From Haematomicrobium sanguinis DSM 21259 (GTDB lineage Bacteria; Actinomycetota; Actinomycetes; Actinomycetales; Micrococcaceae), in assembly GCF_000688395.1 (NCBI RefSeq), contig NZ_JIAG01000004.1:186001-250000 (forward strand): DNA of 64,000 bases, given 5' to 3'. The notes under the pieces were generated by a model. That model saw nothing but the letters and a program-made list of their open reading frames with translations, was not told the DNA's origin and searched no databases. Position 1 is the first letter of the stretch. The number at the start of each line of letters is the position of its first letter. Position numbers and translations under genes: made by a program. Below, piece by piece: positions 24,987 to 32,988 of this stretch.

Positions 24987-25856
24987 TTAGAAGATGCGAA
25001 CGTACTTGATCGCCGTCACAATGACCAGAACAAGGACAATGAGCGCCAAGCCGACGGTCTGTACGAGCGTCTGATTCTTGCCGCGCGGCGCATGGGCGAT
25101 GACCGCACCGGCGGCGGCGCCGACCACGAGTCCGCCAACATGCGCTTGCCAGGAAATCCCGCTCGCCATAAAGCTGATGACGAAGTTGATGCCAAGAATC
25201 ACCAGCAGTTGCGTGACGTCGCTACCGACCTTGCGCGAAATCACAAAGAGCGCGCCGAAGAGACCAAAGATGGCGCCGGAAGCACCCACCACTCCAACGT
25301 TGGGAGTACCAAGGAGCAGTACACCCACCGAGCCGCCGAGTGCGGAAATCAAATACAGCGCGAGGAAACGCCAGTGGCCGATGGCGGGCTCCAGGGCGCG
25401 CGCCAAAATCCACAAGGCGTACATATTCAACGCGATGTGCAGCACAAAGGATTGCGAGTGTAAGAATGCCGAGGTCATCATCCGCCATGGCTCGAAATCC
25501 AGTGGCGTGCCCTGCATCGTGTAGAGCGGGGCGTAAAGGAATTCTTCGGTGAATCCGGGGACCAGATATTGCAGAGCAAAGACAACCAGGCACACGCCAA
25601 TGATGGTGTACCCGACGTAGGGCGTATTTTTGCCGTGCTTTACCGTCGCACCGAATGCCGTCCTGCCGTCCGGGATGGCAGCGGCGGCCCGGTTGACGCA
25701 ATCAACGCACTGCATGCCCACCGAGGCTTGCCGTTGGCATTCTGTGCAGGTGGGACGTCCGCAACGCTGACAACGCACATAGGCCACCCGGTCCGGGTGG
25801 CGCGGGCAGACAGGCGCTTCGGTGCCGGAAATGTTCCCGGAGGTTCCGTAAGACAA
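24987..25856 (-). CDS. Rhomboid intramembrane serine protease with N-terminal B-box zinc finger
   Basis: 289 residues. The cytoplasmic N-terminal zinc-binding B-box has Cys17, Cys29, Cys32, Cys37, Cys40, Cys50 and Cys53. Six or seven membrane helices follow, with catalytic Ser193 in GASGAIFG and His239 in WQAHVGGL, plus the WR loop motif (FEPWRMMTSAFLH). It cleaves membrane proteins within the bilayer. Substrates are unknown. It is in the conserved actinobacterial order crgA...rhomboid-ppiA. Its stop lies 8 bp from the nearest DnaA box. Confidence 0.93.
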   Translation of the reverse strand: MSYGTSGNISGTEAPVCPRHPDRVAYVRCQRCGRPTCTECQRQASVGMQCVDCVNRAAAAIPDGRTAFGATVKHGKNTPYVGYTIIGVCLVVFALQYLVPGFTEEFLYAPLYTMQGTPLDFEPWRMMTSAFLHSQSFVLHIALNMYALWILARALEPAIGHWRFLALYLISALGGSVGVLLLGTPNVGVVGASGAIFGLFGALFVISRKVGSDVTQLLVILGINFVISFMASGISWQAHVGGLVVGAAAGAVIAHAPRGKNQTLVQTVGLALIVLVLVIVTAIKYVRIF

Positions 25857-25875
25857 AGTTTTCCTTGAATGACAG

Positions 25876-25906
25876 CCGGGGGCGCGAAGATTCTCCGCGC
25901 CCCCGG
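25876..25906 (-). terminator. GC-rich hairpin between ppiA and the rhomboid gene
   Basis: Perfect 11-bp stem CCGGGGGCGCG/CGCGCCCCCGG with a 9-nt loop, directly after the ppiA stop. It lacks a T-run, so it may be a pause or partial terminator, or it may stabilise the ppiA transcript end. Confidence 0.55.
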
Positions 25907-25915
25907 GAAACGAAA

Positions 25916-26458
25916 TTACGCGGACTCGATGTCGATGCTTTCGATCACAACGTCCTCGAGCGGCTTGTCACGGCCGTCGGTTGCCACCGCATTCAGCTTG
26001 TCCACCACAGCCTTTGATGCGTCATCGGCAACTTCACCGAAAATGGTGTGCTTGCCCTGGAGCCAAGTGGTGGGAACGGTCGTGATGAAGAACTGTGACC
26101 CGTTGGTTCCGCGTCCGCCCTGGATGCCAGCATTGGCCATCGCCAGCTTGTACGGCTCGGTGAAGTCCAGGTCGGAGCTGATTTCATCGTCAAACTGGTA
26201 ACCAGGACCGCCGATGCCCTGACCAAGCGGATCGCCGCCCTGGATCATGAAGTTCGGGATGATGCGGTGGAAGATCGTGCCGTTGTAGAGCGGTTCGTTC
26301 TTCTTCTCACCGGTTTGCGGGTGAGTCCATTCTTGGCTGCCGTTCGCAAGACCGGTGAAGTTTTTGACGGTCTTGGGCGCGTGATTGCCGAACAGATTAA
26401 CGACGATATCGCCTTGATTGGTGTGGATGGTTGCTTTTTCAGTTGGGTTAGCACTCAT
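25916..26458 (-). CDS. ppiA: Cyclophilin-type peptidyl-prolyl cis-trans isomerase
   Basis: 180 residues, single cyclophilin domain with no signal peptide, so cytoplasmic. Active-site signatures: FHRIIPNFMIQGGDP (with the catalytic Arg), GIQGGRGTNGSQFFIT and LQGKHTIFGEV. It begins ANPTEKATIHTNQGDIVVNLF as in actinobacterial PpiA. It speeds up prolyl isomerisation during folding. Encoded upstream of the rhomboid gene on the same strand. Confidence 0.95.
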   Translation of the reverse strand: MSANPTEKATIHTNQGDIVVNLFGNHAPKTVKNFTGLANGSQEWTHPQTGEKKNEPLYNGTIFHRIIPNFMIQGGDPLGQGIGGPGYQFDDEISSDLDFTEPYKLAMANAGIQGGRGTNGSQFFITTVPTTWLQGKHTIFGEVADDASKAVVDKLNAVATDGRDKPLEDVVIESIDIESA

Positions 26459-26620
26459 GTGGCAATTGTTTCACGTGGACTTGCCAATGAACATGAGATT
26501 GGCTGTGGCCGAGCGGCGCTTTCTCGGAGAGCGGACTATCTGGAGTACATGGTGGATAGCACGGTGGTCGGTTTCGTCGTAGGCTAAAGAAATATCAACC
26601 CACCGGATAGCGGAGGAAAT

Positions 26621-27610
26621 ATGCCAAACGCGGAAAATATCGCAAAAGATGTCCAGCAGAATGTGAAGTCTTCGGTCGAGTCGGCTCGCGACTGGGCTGC
26701 TCCGCGAGTGGAAGCAGCAGTGGAGTGGGCCGCACCGCGGATTGAAAAGGGCATTGAGACTGCTTCGCCCAAAATCCAAGAGGGATTGAAGAAAGCAGCA
26801 GCGGGCTTGGCCGATGGGATTGCCAAAGCCACCCCCAAGATTCAAGACGGACTTGAGAAGATGGGTCCAAAAATTTCGGATGCTGTGGATTCCGCGTCAC
26901 CCAAGATTCAACAAACCTTGGACAAGACCGGCCCCGCTTTGTCACACGCTCGCGACGTGGTGGTAGATCAATACTTGCCAACCGTGTCGGCGAAACTTGG
27001 CGAAGCATCCGATGCCGTCAGCAAGAGTGTCGACGATTTCCGTGGCACCCCTGCCGGAAAGAAGGTAGCTGAGACCGTGAAACTCTCCAAGAAACAAACC
27101 AAGAAGGCGCAAAAGCGCGCCAGTGCAGCGATCGCAAAGGCCAAGAAAGAGGCAGAGAAGGTCGCCCGCCAGAACAATAAGTCCGGGGCCAAAAAGGGCT
27201 GGCTGGTCTTTGGCATTATTGCCGCCGCTGTCACCGCCGGTGTTGCCGCCTGGAAGGCCTCCCGTCCGGTTCAGGACCCGTGGCAAGTACCTCAACCCCC
27301 GCAGTCCGGAAACTCCGGCAGTGGCGCAAGCTCCGCACAGGGCAAGGCCAACTCGGCACAAGATAAGGCCAAGGACGCCGCACAGGACTTGAAGGGTGCA
27401 GCTCAGGATAGGGCCGAGGACGTCCAGGACGCGAGCAAGGACGCCGTGAGCAGCGCTAAGCACGCCGCGCAGGACTCCGCTGACGATGTGAAGAGCGCAG
27501 CCAAGGACGTTGCTGATAGCGCTAAGTCCGCGGCAAAGGACGTGAAGAACAACGTCGCCGACGCCGCAAAGGACGCCGGAGACGCGATCAAGAAGGCTAC
27601 CGAAAAGTAA
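26621..27610 (+). CDS. DUF5324-like membrane protein with LEA-type C-terminal repeats
   Basis: 329 residues. The N-terminal 135 residues hold repeated amphipathic units (KIQEGL, KIQDGL, KIQQTL, each after SPK/TPK). A Lys/Ala-rich coiled stretch follows (about 140-188), then one membrane helix (about 190-208, LVFGIIAAAVTAGVAAW) and a 90-residue tail of AxDxAKDAAxD-like 11-mer repeats resembling group 3 LEA proteins. The layout matches the DUF5324 family near crgA/ppiA in actinobacteria, whose function is unknown to me. ATG start after GCGGAGG. Membrane or envelope stress protection is speculative. Confidence 0.75.
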   Translation: MPNAENIAKDVQQNVKSSVESARDWAAPRVEAAVEWAAPRIEKGIETASPKIQEGLKKAAAGLADGIAKATPKIQDGLEKMGPKISDAVDSASPKIQQTLDKTGPALSHARDVVVDQYLPTVSAKLGEASDAVSKSVDDFRGTPAGKKVAETVKLSKKQTKKAQKRASAAIAKAKKEAEKVARQNNKSGAKKGWLVFGIIAAAVTAGVAAWKASRPVQDPWQVPQPPQSGNSGSGASSAQGKANSAQDKAKDAAQDLKGAAQDRAEDVQDASKDAVSSAKHAAQDSADDVKSAAKDVADSAKSAAKDVKNNVADAAKDAGDAIKKATEK

Positions 27611-27650
27611 GCGACAGCGGTCTAGGCGCCGCGAGAAAGCCTATAGAATA

Positions 27651-27688
27651 GCTCCGGTCCCATCTTCATGGGGCCGGAGCATTTCTTT
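27651..27688 (+). terminator. Rho-independent terminator after the LEA-like gene
   Basis: GCTCCGG-T-CCCAT / ATGGG-G-CCGGAGC stem (27651-27680) followed by ATTTCTTT. It separates the LEA-like gene from the glycosyltransferase gene, which has its own ribosome site (GGGGAG at 27696-27701). Confidence 0.8.
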
Positions 27689-27707
27689 GCTATGTGGGGA
27701 GTTCACC

Positions 27708-28562
27708 ATGGCTCAGGCGGGCACGCCTCCAACTGTGTCCATTGTGATACCCGCATACAACGAAGAGAACGTGATCGGCCAATGCATTCAGGCCGCGCTC
27801 TTCCAATCGGTGCAACCGCTTGAGATCCTCGTCATCGACAACAAATCCACCGATCACACCGTCGAACAGGTGCGCAAGGCCCAACTCGAGTTCCCTGACA
27901 AGCCCATCCATCTTCTACACCAAGAAGAAGCCCAGGGCCTGATACCCACCCGGAACTACGGCCTGGATCGAGCTCAAGGGGAAGTCGTGGGCCGTATCGA
28001 CGCCGACTCCCTGCTCGAGCCAAACTGGGTCGAGGAAGTGGGCAACGCATTTCGCGACCCGTCGATCGACGCCACAACCGGTCCCGTGCTCTACTACGAC
28101 ATGCCGCTGCGACGATGGGGACACAAAACAGATAACCGGATGCGCAAGCTCGTCCTGAAACTCACCCGGGGACAGTTCCACTTCCTTTTCGGCTCAAACA
28201 TGGCCATCCGCCGCACGGCCTGGACCCAGATCCGTGATGAAGTGTGTCGCGACCAGCGCGACGAAATGCACGAGGACATCGACATTTCCCTTCATCTAGC
28301 CGACCACAATCTTGGCGTGAAATACCTTCCTAAAATGGTCTCGGGGATGTCGGCGCGCCGTCTAGAGGACTCGCCGGAGGAATACCGGTACTACGTCACC
28401 CGATTCGAACGTACTTACCGCGCCCACAACGTGAACAAACCGGCCCTCAAACTTCCCATGTTGATCTTTATGGGTGTCTACTACCCCGGAAGGTTGCTCC
28501 GGCGCATCCACGTCCTGCGCTCGGGCAAACCCGCCGAACGCGGCGGACAGATCAAAGGCTAG
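27708..28562 (+). CDS. Family 2 glycosyltransferase
   Basis: 284 residues, GT-A fold. VSIVIPAYNEENVIGQ begins the nucleotide-sugar domain. The metal-binding DxD is in GRIDADSLLEPN, and the acceptor-side ED motif appears as EMHEDIDIS. A C-terminal hydrophobic stretch (LPMLIFMGVYYPGRLL) may touch the membrane. An in-frame TTG at 27687 is possible, but GGGGAG with 6-nt spacing selects ATG 27708. It stands alone between a terminator and a convergent gene, so donor and acceptor are unknown. Confidence 0.88.
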   Translation: MAQAGTPPTVSIVIPAYNEENVIGQCIQAALFQSVQPLEILVIDNKSTDHTVEQVRKAQLEFPDKPIHLLHQEEAQGLIPTRNYGLDRAQGEVVGRIDADSLLEPNWVEEVGNAFRDPSIDATTGPVLYYDMPLRRWGHKTDNRMRKLVLKLTRGQFHFLFGSNMAIRRTAWTQIRDEVCRDQRDEMHEDIDISLHLADHNLGVKYLPKMVSGMSARRLEDSPEEYRYYVTRFERTYRAHNVNKPALKLPMLIFMGVYYPGRLLRRIHVLRSGKPAERGGQIKG

Positions 28563-28571
28563 TTCCAGAAC

Positions 28572-29885
28572 CTAGCGTGCCATCGCTTCTGTGCGCACCG
28601 GCTCGCGACGAGCAAGCCACTTCTTGTATCTGTGAAGCGCCACGGCATTATTGAGCAGTTCGCGAAGCAACGCATAGCGAGGTCCAATCTCACGGCCAGC
28701 TGACTTCCCGGCTCCCAAACGATGCAACTGATGACGTACCCGTGCCATCGTGGCAACCGAGGCCGTGGCCTTATCCTGAAACGTCACCGGCGTCACCTCA
28801 ACCACTTTCTCCGAGGAACGCCAGTCGTTTGGCAGGTTAGGCTCCTCGGCTAGCGCGGTACCCATTCCAATGACGTCAATACCGGCAGCGAGAGCCTGCT
28901 CTGCCACGCTGCGGCGCACAATTCCACCGGTCAGCATGAGAGGAATTGGACTGGTACGGGCCAAGCTCTCGGCGAGATCCAGGAAGTACGCTTCGCGAGC
29001 ACGTGTCCGCGCGTCCCGGCCGCGTTCCTCACCACTATGCGAACCAGCTAGCGCATCGCTAGGCGAACCGCCGCGTTGCCCCGTCATCGCCGGACTCTCA
29101 TAGTTCCCGCCGGAAAGCTCTACGAGATCCACGCCCAGCGGCGCCAGCATGTCGATCACCCGGCGCGCATCCTCGGCGTCGAAACCCCCGCGCTGAAAAT
29201 CTGCAGAGTTTAGCTTCACCGCAAGAGCGGTGGACGGCCGCACGGCAGAGCGAATCCCCCGCACAATCTCCACAAGCAGTCGCGCCCGGTTATCGAGCGA
29301 ACCGCCCCATTCATCCGTCCGTAGGTTCGACAAAGGTGAGAGAAACTGCGAAAGGAGGTACCCATGTGCCGCGTGGACCTCAAGACCATCGAAACCTGCC
29401 TCTTCGGCGAGCATCGCCGTCGTAATAAACCGCTGGATGGTCTCTTCAATTTGCTCGCCGGTCATGGCAACGGGTTCTGCCAAGCGTTTGGTGTTGCGGC
29501 CAATGTTCGCGCGCACCGCGGATGGCGCCCAGGCGACGCCGGGCATGTTGGCCATTACTTGGCGGCCCGGGTGGTTGATTTGCATCCAGATCCTGGACCC
29601 GCCGGCTTGCCCCGCGCGGGCCCATTCGGTAAATGGCTCTAGCGGGGAATTGGCGTCCAGGACCACCCCGCCGGGGCCGGTGAGTGCGGCGTCGTGGACC
29701 ATGACGTTCCCGGTAATGATGAGCCCGGCGCCGCCTTCGCTCCAGCGCCGGTAGAGCGTGCGCAGTTCTTTGCCCGGCAGTTGCGCGCGCGTGGCCATCC
29801 GCTCTTCCATCGCGGCCTTGGCGAGGCGATTGGGCAGCACCTGCCCGTTGGGGAGGCTGAGCGGGTCAAAGAGGGAAACTGTCAT
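28572..29885 (-). CDS. NADH:flavin oxidoreductase, Old Yellow Enzyme family
   Basis: 437 residues, FMN-binding TIM barrel. OYE signatures include LPNRLAKAAMEERMA, the active-site EVHAAHGYLLSQFLSP (His and Tyr proton donors), RNRARLLVEIVRGI-type Arg region and a C-terminal phosphate-binding part (LTGGIVRRSVAEQAL, DVIGMGTAL). It reduces electrophilic alkenes or related compounds using NAD(P)H. Divergent from a TetR-type regulator, with a perfect 19-bp palindrome between them, so it is likely induced by a ligand of that regulator. The C-terminus is about 60 residues longer than the barrel. Confidence 0.9.
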   Translation of the reverse strand: MTVSLFDPLSLPNGQVLPNRLAKAAMEERMATRAQLPGKELRTLYRRWSEGGAGLIITGNVMVHDAALTGPGGVVLDANSPLEPFTEWARAGQAGGSRIWMQINHPGRQVMANMPGVAWAPSAVRANIGRNTKRLAEPVAMTGEQIEETIQRFITTAMLAEEAGFDGLEVHAAHGYLLSQFLSPLSNLRTDEWGGSLDNRARLLVEIVRGIRSAVRPSTALAVKLNSADFQRGGFDAEDARRVIDMLAPLGVDLVELSGGNYESPAMTGQRGGSPSDALAGSHSGEERGRDARTRAREAYFLDLAESLARTSPIPLMLTGGIVRRSVAEQALAAGIDVIGMGTALAEEPNLPNDWRSSEKVVEVTPVTFQDKATASVATMARVRHQLHRLGAGKSAGREIGPRYALLRELLNNAVALHRYKKWLARREPVRTEAMAR

Positions 29886-29908
29886 GGCATTATTTCCACA
29901 AATACGGT

Positions 29909-29927
29909 ATGTTTACAATGTAAACAT
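29909..29927. promoter_or_regulatory. Putative TetR operator between OYE and tetR-like genes
   Basis: Perfect palindrome ATGTTTACA-A-TGTAAACAT (9-bp arms, 1-nt centre) in the 66-bp divergent gap. Its size and position fit a TetR-family operator controlling both genes. Confidence 0.75.
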
Positions 29928-29951
29928 CAACAGTAGAGGGCAAAGTTAGCA

Positions 29952-30527
29952 GTGTCAACATCAGTGCGGGAAAGCTACCACCACGGCGATCTGAGGGCGG
30001 CGCTCATCCAGGGCGCCAGCGAGCTTTTGGAATCGGGTGAGCCGTTTTCCTTGCGGGCCGTCGCGCGCGCCGCCGGTGTCTCGGCCACTGCGCCATACCG
30101 CCACTTCGCCGATCGACAGGCGCTGGAATCCGCCCTGGCAGTCCAAGGTTTCAAGGACTTACATGCCGACCTCGAGGCCGCCAGCACCTCCACAGACCTC
30201 ACGAGCATCGGCCAAGCCTACGTTCGGTTCGCGCTCAAGCGGCCCGCCGTGTTTCAGCTCATGTTCGGTAGCCAGTGCAACACCGAGGACCCGGAACGGG
30301 TCGCCGCCGTGGCCGACCTTCACAACCTGGTCGAGACCCGCGTCCGCGAGATTTTCGGGGGAGAGGACGTCTCGGCGCTTGCCCTTGCCCTGTGGAGCAC
30401 AGCGCACGGCCTCGCCTTCTTGCACTTGGACGGCAAACTCTCCGCCGAGAGTGATGCAGAAGTTTCCGCGCGCGTCTCGGCCGCGTTCTCCAGTCTGCTC
30501 GGCATGCCTCGCCCGCGCGATTCCTAG
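29952..30527 (+). CDS. TetR-family transcriptional regulator
   Basis: 191 residues. N-terminal helix-turn-helix (about 28-52) with FSLRAVARAAGVSATAPYRHF, of which the core is AVARAAGVSATAPYRHF, and a C-terminal ligand domain of the WHG type (KRPAVFQLMFGS). GTG start after AGAGGG. Divergent from the OYE gene and adjacent to the palindrome at 29909-29927. The DJ-1/PfpI gene follows 98 nt downstream and may share the response. The inducer is unknown, plausibly an electrophile or quinone handled by the OYE protein. Confidence 0.88.
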   Translation: MSTSVRESYHHGDLRAALIQGASELLESGEPFSLRAVARAAGVSATAPYRHFADRQALESALAVQGFKDLHADLEAASTSTDLTSIGQAYVRFALKRPAVFQLMFGSQCNTEDPERVAAVADLHNLVETRVREIFGGEDVSALALALWSTAHGLAFLHLDGKLSAESDAEVSARVSAAFSSLLGMPRPRDS

Positions 30528-30624
30528 CAGGCCCCGGCCGGCCCGCCGGGCCCCACAGGGATACCCGAGCTGAAAACCCGCCCCAAGAACCCAAGCCACC
30601 CCCAATAGACAAGGAGCCGAACTC

Positions 30625-31332
30625 ATGACATCAGTCCTCATGGTCCTGAGCGCCGCACGCGTGTGGACGCTCAACGACGGCGAAAAGCACCCCACCGGAT
30701 TCTGGGCGGAAGAATTCGTGGTGCCGTACCGCACCTTCCGCGACGCTGGTTGGGACATCACGGTTGCCACACCTGGTGGCAAGGTCCCGGTCGTCGATGA
30801 GCTCAGCCTCGGCATCGCCGGCGGCCTGCCGCACACCACCAAGAAGTTGCGCGCCGAGCTGGAGGCGCTAGCCCCGGTCCTTCAACACCCGGCAAACCTC
30901 GCGGATGTCGATCCAGACGATTTCGACGTCGTTTTTTACCCCGGCGGCCACGGCCCCATGGAGGACCTCGCCGTCGACCCGGTTTCCGGTGCCATTCTGC
31001 GCAAACGCCTCGCAGACGACCGGCCGCTCGCCCTGCTCTGCCACGCTCCGGCAGCCATGCTCGCCGCGACCGGGGAAGACGGTACCAATCCTTTCGCCGG
31101 GCGCAAGCTCACCGGCTTGTCCAACCGGGAGGAGCTGCTCAACAAATTCGCCAAGAAGGCTCCGTGGCTGCTGGAGGATCGGCTCAAGGAAATTGGTGCC
31201 GATTACCGCAAGGGCACCCTCCCGCTGCGCCCGTACATTGTTGAGGACGGGAACCTGCTGACCGGGCAGAACCCGCAGTCCTCCAAGAAGCTTGCTGAAG
31301 CCGTTGTCGCTCGGGTTTCCGAGGAATCGTAG
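30625..31332 (+). CDS. DJ-1/PfpI (Hsp31-like) type 1 glutamine amidotransferase domain protein
   Basis: 235 residues. The nucleophile elbow LALLCHAP places Cys139 next to His140, and Glu29/Glu30 (GFWAEE) and the YPGGHGPMED loop complete the Hsp31-like site. Relatives are chaperones, glyoxalase III (methylglyoxal to lactate) or protein deglycases. Ribosome site AAGGAG 7 nt before ATG. With the OYE and TetR genes it suggests a reactive-carbonyl or electrophile response, which is inference. The stop codon abuts the end of the convergent EamA gene with no gap. Confidence 0.87.
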   Translation: MTSVLMVLSAARVWTLNDGEKHPTGFWAEEFVVPYRTFRDAGWDITVATPGGKVPVVDELSLGIAGGLPHTTKKLRAELEALAPVLQHPANLADVDPDDFDVVFYPGGHGPMEDLAVDPVSGAILRKRLADDRPLALLCHAPAAMLAATGEDGTNPFAGRKLTGLSNREELLNKFAKKAPWLLEDRLKEIGADYRKGTLPLRPYIVEDGNLLTGQNPQSSKKLAEAVVARVSEES

Positions 31333-32235
31333 TTACCGCGGGCGGCGCCAGCGCCGCCAATTAAAGCGGTCCCGCCAGTTCAGTTTGGGGGCGCGTTGCC
31401 CGGAAATTACGACGGCGAGTCCCACCAGTATGAGCGCGAGGCCCAGGTAGACCGGGGGTGCTAATACTTCTTGCAGGAAAATTGCCGCAAGAATGGCCGT
31501 GCCGGGAATCTCTAGCAGAATGAGCATCGAGACCACGAGCGGACTCATGATCGCAAGCAAGTGATTGAAAACGGTGTGCCCAAGGATCGAGGACGCCAGG
31601 GTCACCGCGATAATGCCGATCCAGCCTTCGGGCGGGAAGTCGAGCAACGGCTGCCGGGTGATGAGCGCGAGGACGACCACCGTGAGCGCGCAAATCGAGT
31701 ACACCCACGTTGTGTACCGTCCGGTGCTCATGGTGCGGCGGGCCCGGCCGCCGGCCATGGTGTACACCGCAGCGAGGAACGCACCGGCAAGGGCGAGCGC
31801 GTCCCCGAGCAACGCTTTTGGGTTGGCGCTGAAGTCGAACCCGGTGATGGTAAAAACTCCCAAGAGCGCAACGAGCAACCCCAACAGGGTGGATGCCCCG
31901 GTGGGGACGCGTCTGACGAGATTGATCGCAGCAATGAACGCGGACTGCAAACACACCAACGCGGCTGCGGTCGCGACTGCAGTGAGCCGAAGCGCAGTGA
32001 TAAAGCACGCAAAGTGCAGCCCGAGTGCCACCCCGGAAATCAGCACCGTCTGGAGTTCAGACCGGCTAATGCGCCACACCGGTTGACGGCGTACCAGCTC
32101 TCCGGCGCCCATGATGCCTGCGGAAAAGAGATTGCGCCAAAAAGCGATTGCCAGTGGCGGTGCGGGAGTGGCGGCCATGATGGGCCCCGATGCCGAAACG
32201 CCGAGGACCCCAATCAGCGCGAGCAGGAAGGTCAC
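31333..32235 (-). CDS. EamA/DMT-family transporter
   Basis: 300 residues with ten predicted membrane helices arranged as two EamA repeats, and a basic C-terminus (RDRFNWRRWRRPR). Typical segments: LAIAFWRNLFSAGIM near residue 28 and SILGHTVFNHLLAIMSPLVV with LEIPGTAILAAIFLQE in the second half. Probably exports small metabolites. GTG start. Divergent from the GntR-family gene with an 84-bp gap that contains GTGGTACCAC, so co-regulation is possible. Confidence 0.88.
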   Translation of the reverse strand: MTFLLALIGVLGVSASGPIMAATPAPPLAIAFWRNLFSAGIMGAGELVRRQPVWRISRSELQTVLISGVALGLHFACFITALRLTAVATAAALVCLQSAFIAAINLVRRVPTGASTLLGLLVALLGVFTITGFDFSANPKALLGDALALAGAFLAAVYTMAGGRARRTMSTGRYTTWVYSICALTVVVLALITRQPLLDFPPEGWIGIIAVTLASSILGHTVFNHLLAIMSPLVVSMLILLEIPGTAILAAIFLQEVLAPPVYLGLALILVGLAVVISGQRAPKLNWRDRFNWRRWRRPR

Positions 32236-32303
32236 AAGCTCTAATCCTAGCCAGGAGAGCGCGGTTGAACCGCCCTAGGAGTCGCTGAGCGCAATTTTGT
32301 ATC

Positions 32304-32313
32304 GTGGTACCAC
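32304..32313. promoter_or_regulatory. Putative GntR operator upstream of the GntR-family gene
   Basis: Perfect palindrome GTGGTACCAC, 7 bp before the start codon of the GntR gene. It resembles TGGTATACCA at 32971-32980 in front of the amidohydrolase gene (shared GGTA/TACC half sites), so one regulator may bind both. Confidence 0.55.
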
Positions 32314-32319
32314 TCAAGC

Positions 32320-32967
32320 ATGATGTTCACCATGGCGTCCTCTCCCGGTTCTGGATCCGAAGCATCCCGCATTGCCGCCCAATTGCGTGCGGACATTGTC
32401 GACGGCGTGCGCGCGCCGGGCAGCAAACTGGTGGAGCGGGACGTCGCTGCCGCCATGGGTGTGAGCCGCGTGCCGGTGCGCGATGCTCTCAAAATTTTGG
32501 TCGCCGAAGGCCTCGTGACTCTTCGACCCCGCACCTGGGCGGTGGTGCGAGAATTCAGCGAGCGCGAGGTTGCCGACCTCTTTGAGGCGCGCGAAGCCCT
32601 CGACTCGCTTGCCTTTCGATTAGCGACCTCCCGCCGTACCCCCGAGGGGATGGAGCGCCTGCGTTCAGCCGTGGACACTGAAACCCGTGCCGCCGAAGCC
32701 GGCGACGTCCGCACCGCACGCCGGCTAGCCGCGGATTTTCACGAGCTTGTCATTGAGTTGGCAGGGAACACGGTCCTCACCGAACTCGCCGAAACAACAA
32801 GGAGCCGAATGCGATGGTTGCTCAGCCAACACGATGACGTGCAGGATGTTGCGCGCCAACACGCAGGCCTTTGTGACGCGATCGCGGCGGGCGATCACCT
32901 ATTGGTCGTGCGCCTCGCTGCCGAGCATCTCGCTCACAGCCGAGAGATGCAGCGCAACTTCATCTAA
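32320..32967 (+). CDS. GntR-family transcriptional regulator (FCD domain)
   Basis: 215 residues. Winged helix (about 15-80: APGSKLVERDVAAAMGVSR, VPVRDALKILVAEGLV) and FCD effector domain (about 85-210). The start is not certain: ATG 32320, 32323 and 32332 are in frame and none has a good ribosome site, so leaderless translation is possible. It lies 21 nt upstream of the amidohydrolase gene, same strand. TGGTATACCA in that gap suggests autoregulation plus control of the hydrolase. The ligand is probably the hydrolase substrate or product (inference). Confidence 0.87.
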   Translation: MMFTMASSPGSGSEASRIAAQLRADIVDGVRAPGSKLVERDVAAAMGVSRVPVRDALKILVAEGLVTLRPRTWAVVREFSEREVADLFEAREALDSLAFRLATSRRTPEGMERLRSAVDTETRAAEAGDVRTARRLAADFHELVIELAGNTVLTELAETTRSRMRWLLSQHDDVQDVARQHAGLCDAIAAGDHLLVVRLAAEHLAHSREMQRNFI

Positions 32968-32970
32968 ATT

Positions 32971-32980
32971 TGGTATACCA
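32971..32980. promoter_or_regulatory. Putative GntR operator before the amidohydrolase gene
   Basis: Perfect palindrome TGGTATACCA, matching the half-site pattern commonly bound by FCD-type GntR regulators, 8 bp upstream of the likely ATG of the amidohydrolase gene. A GGGTATGG near-repeat follows. Confidence 0.6.
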
Positions 32981-32988
32981 TTTTGGGT

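Noticed and set aside
26460-26480. parS-like TTTCACGTGGA near ppiA
   Set aside because: Only half the palindrome matches. The second half diverges, so ParB binding is unlikely.
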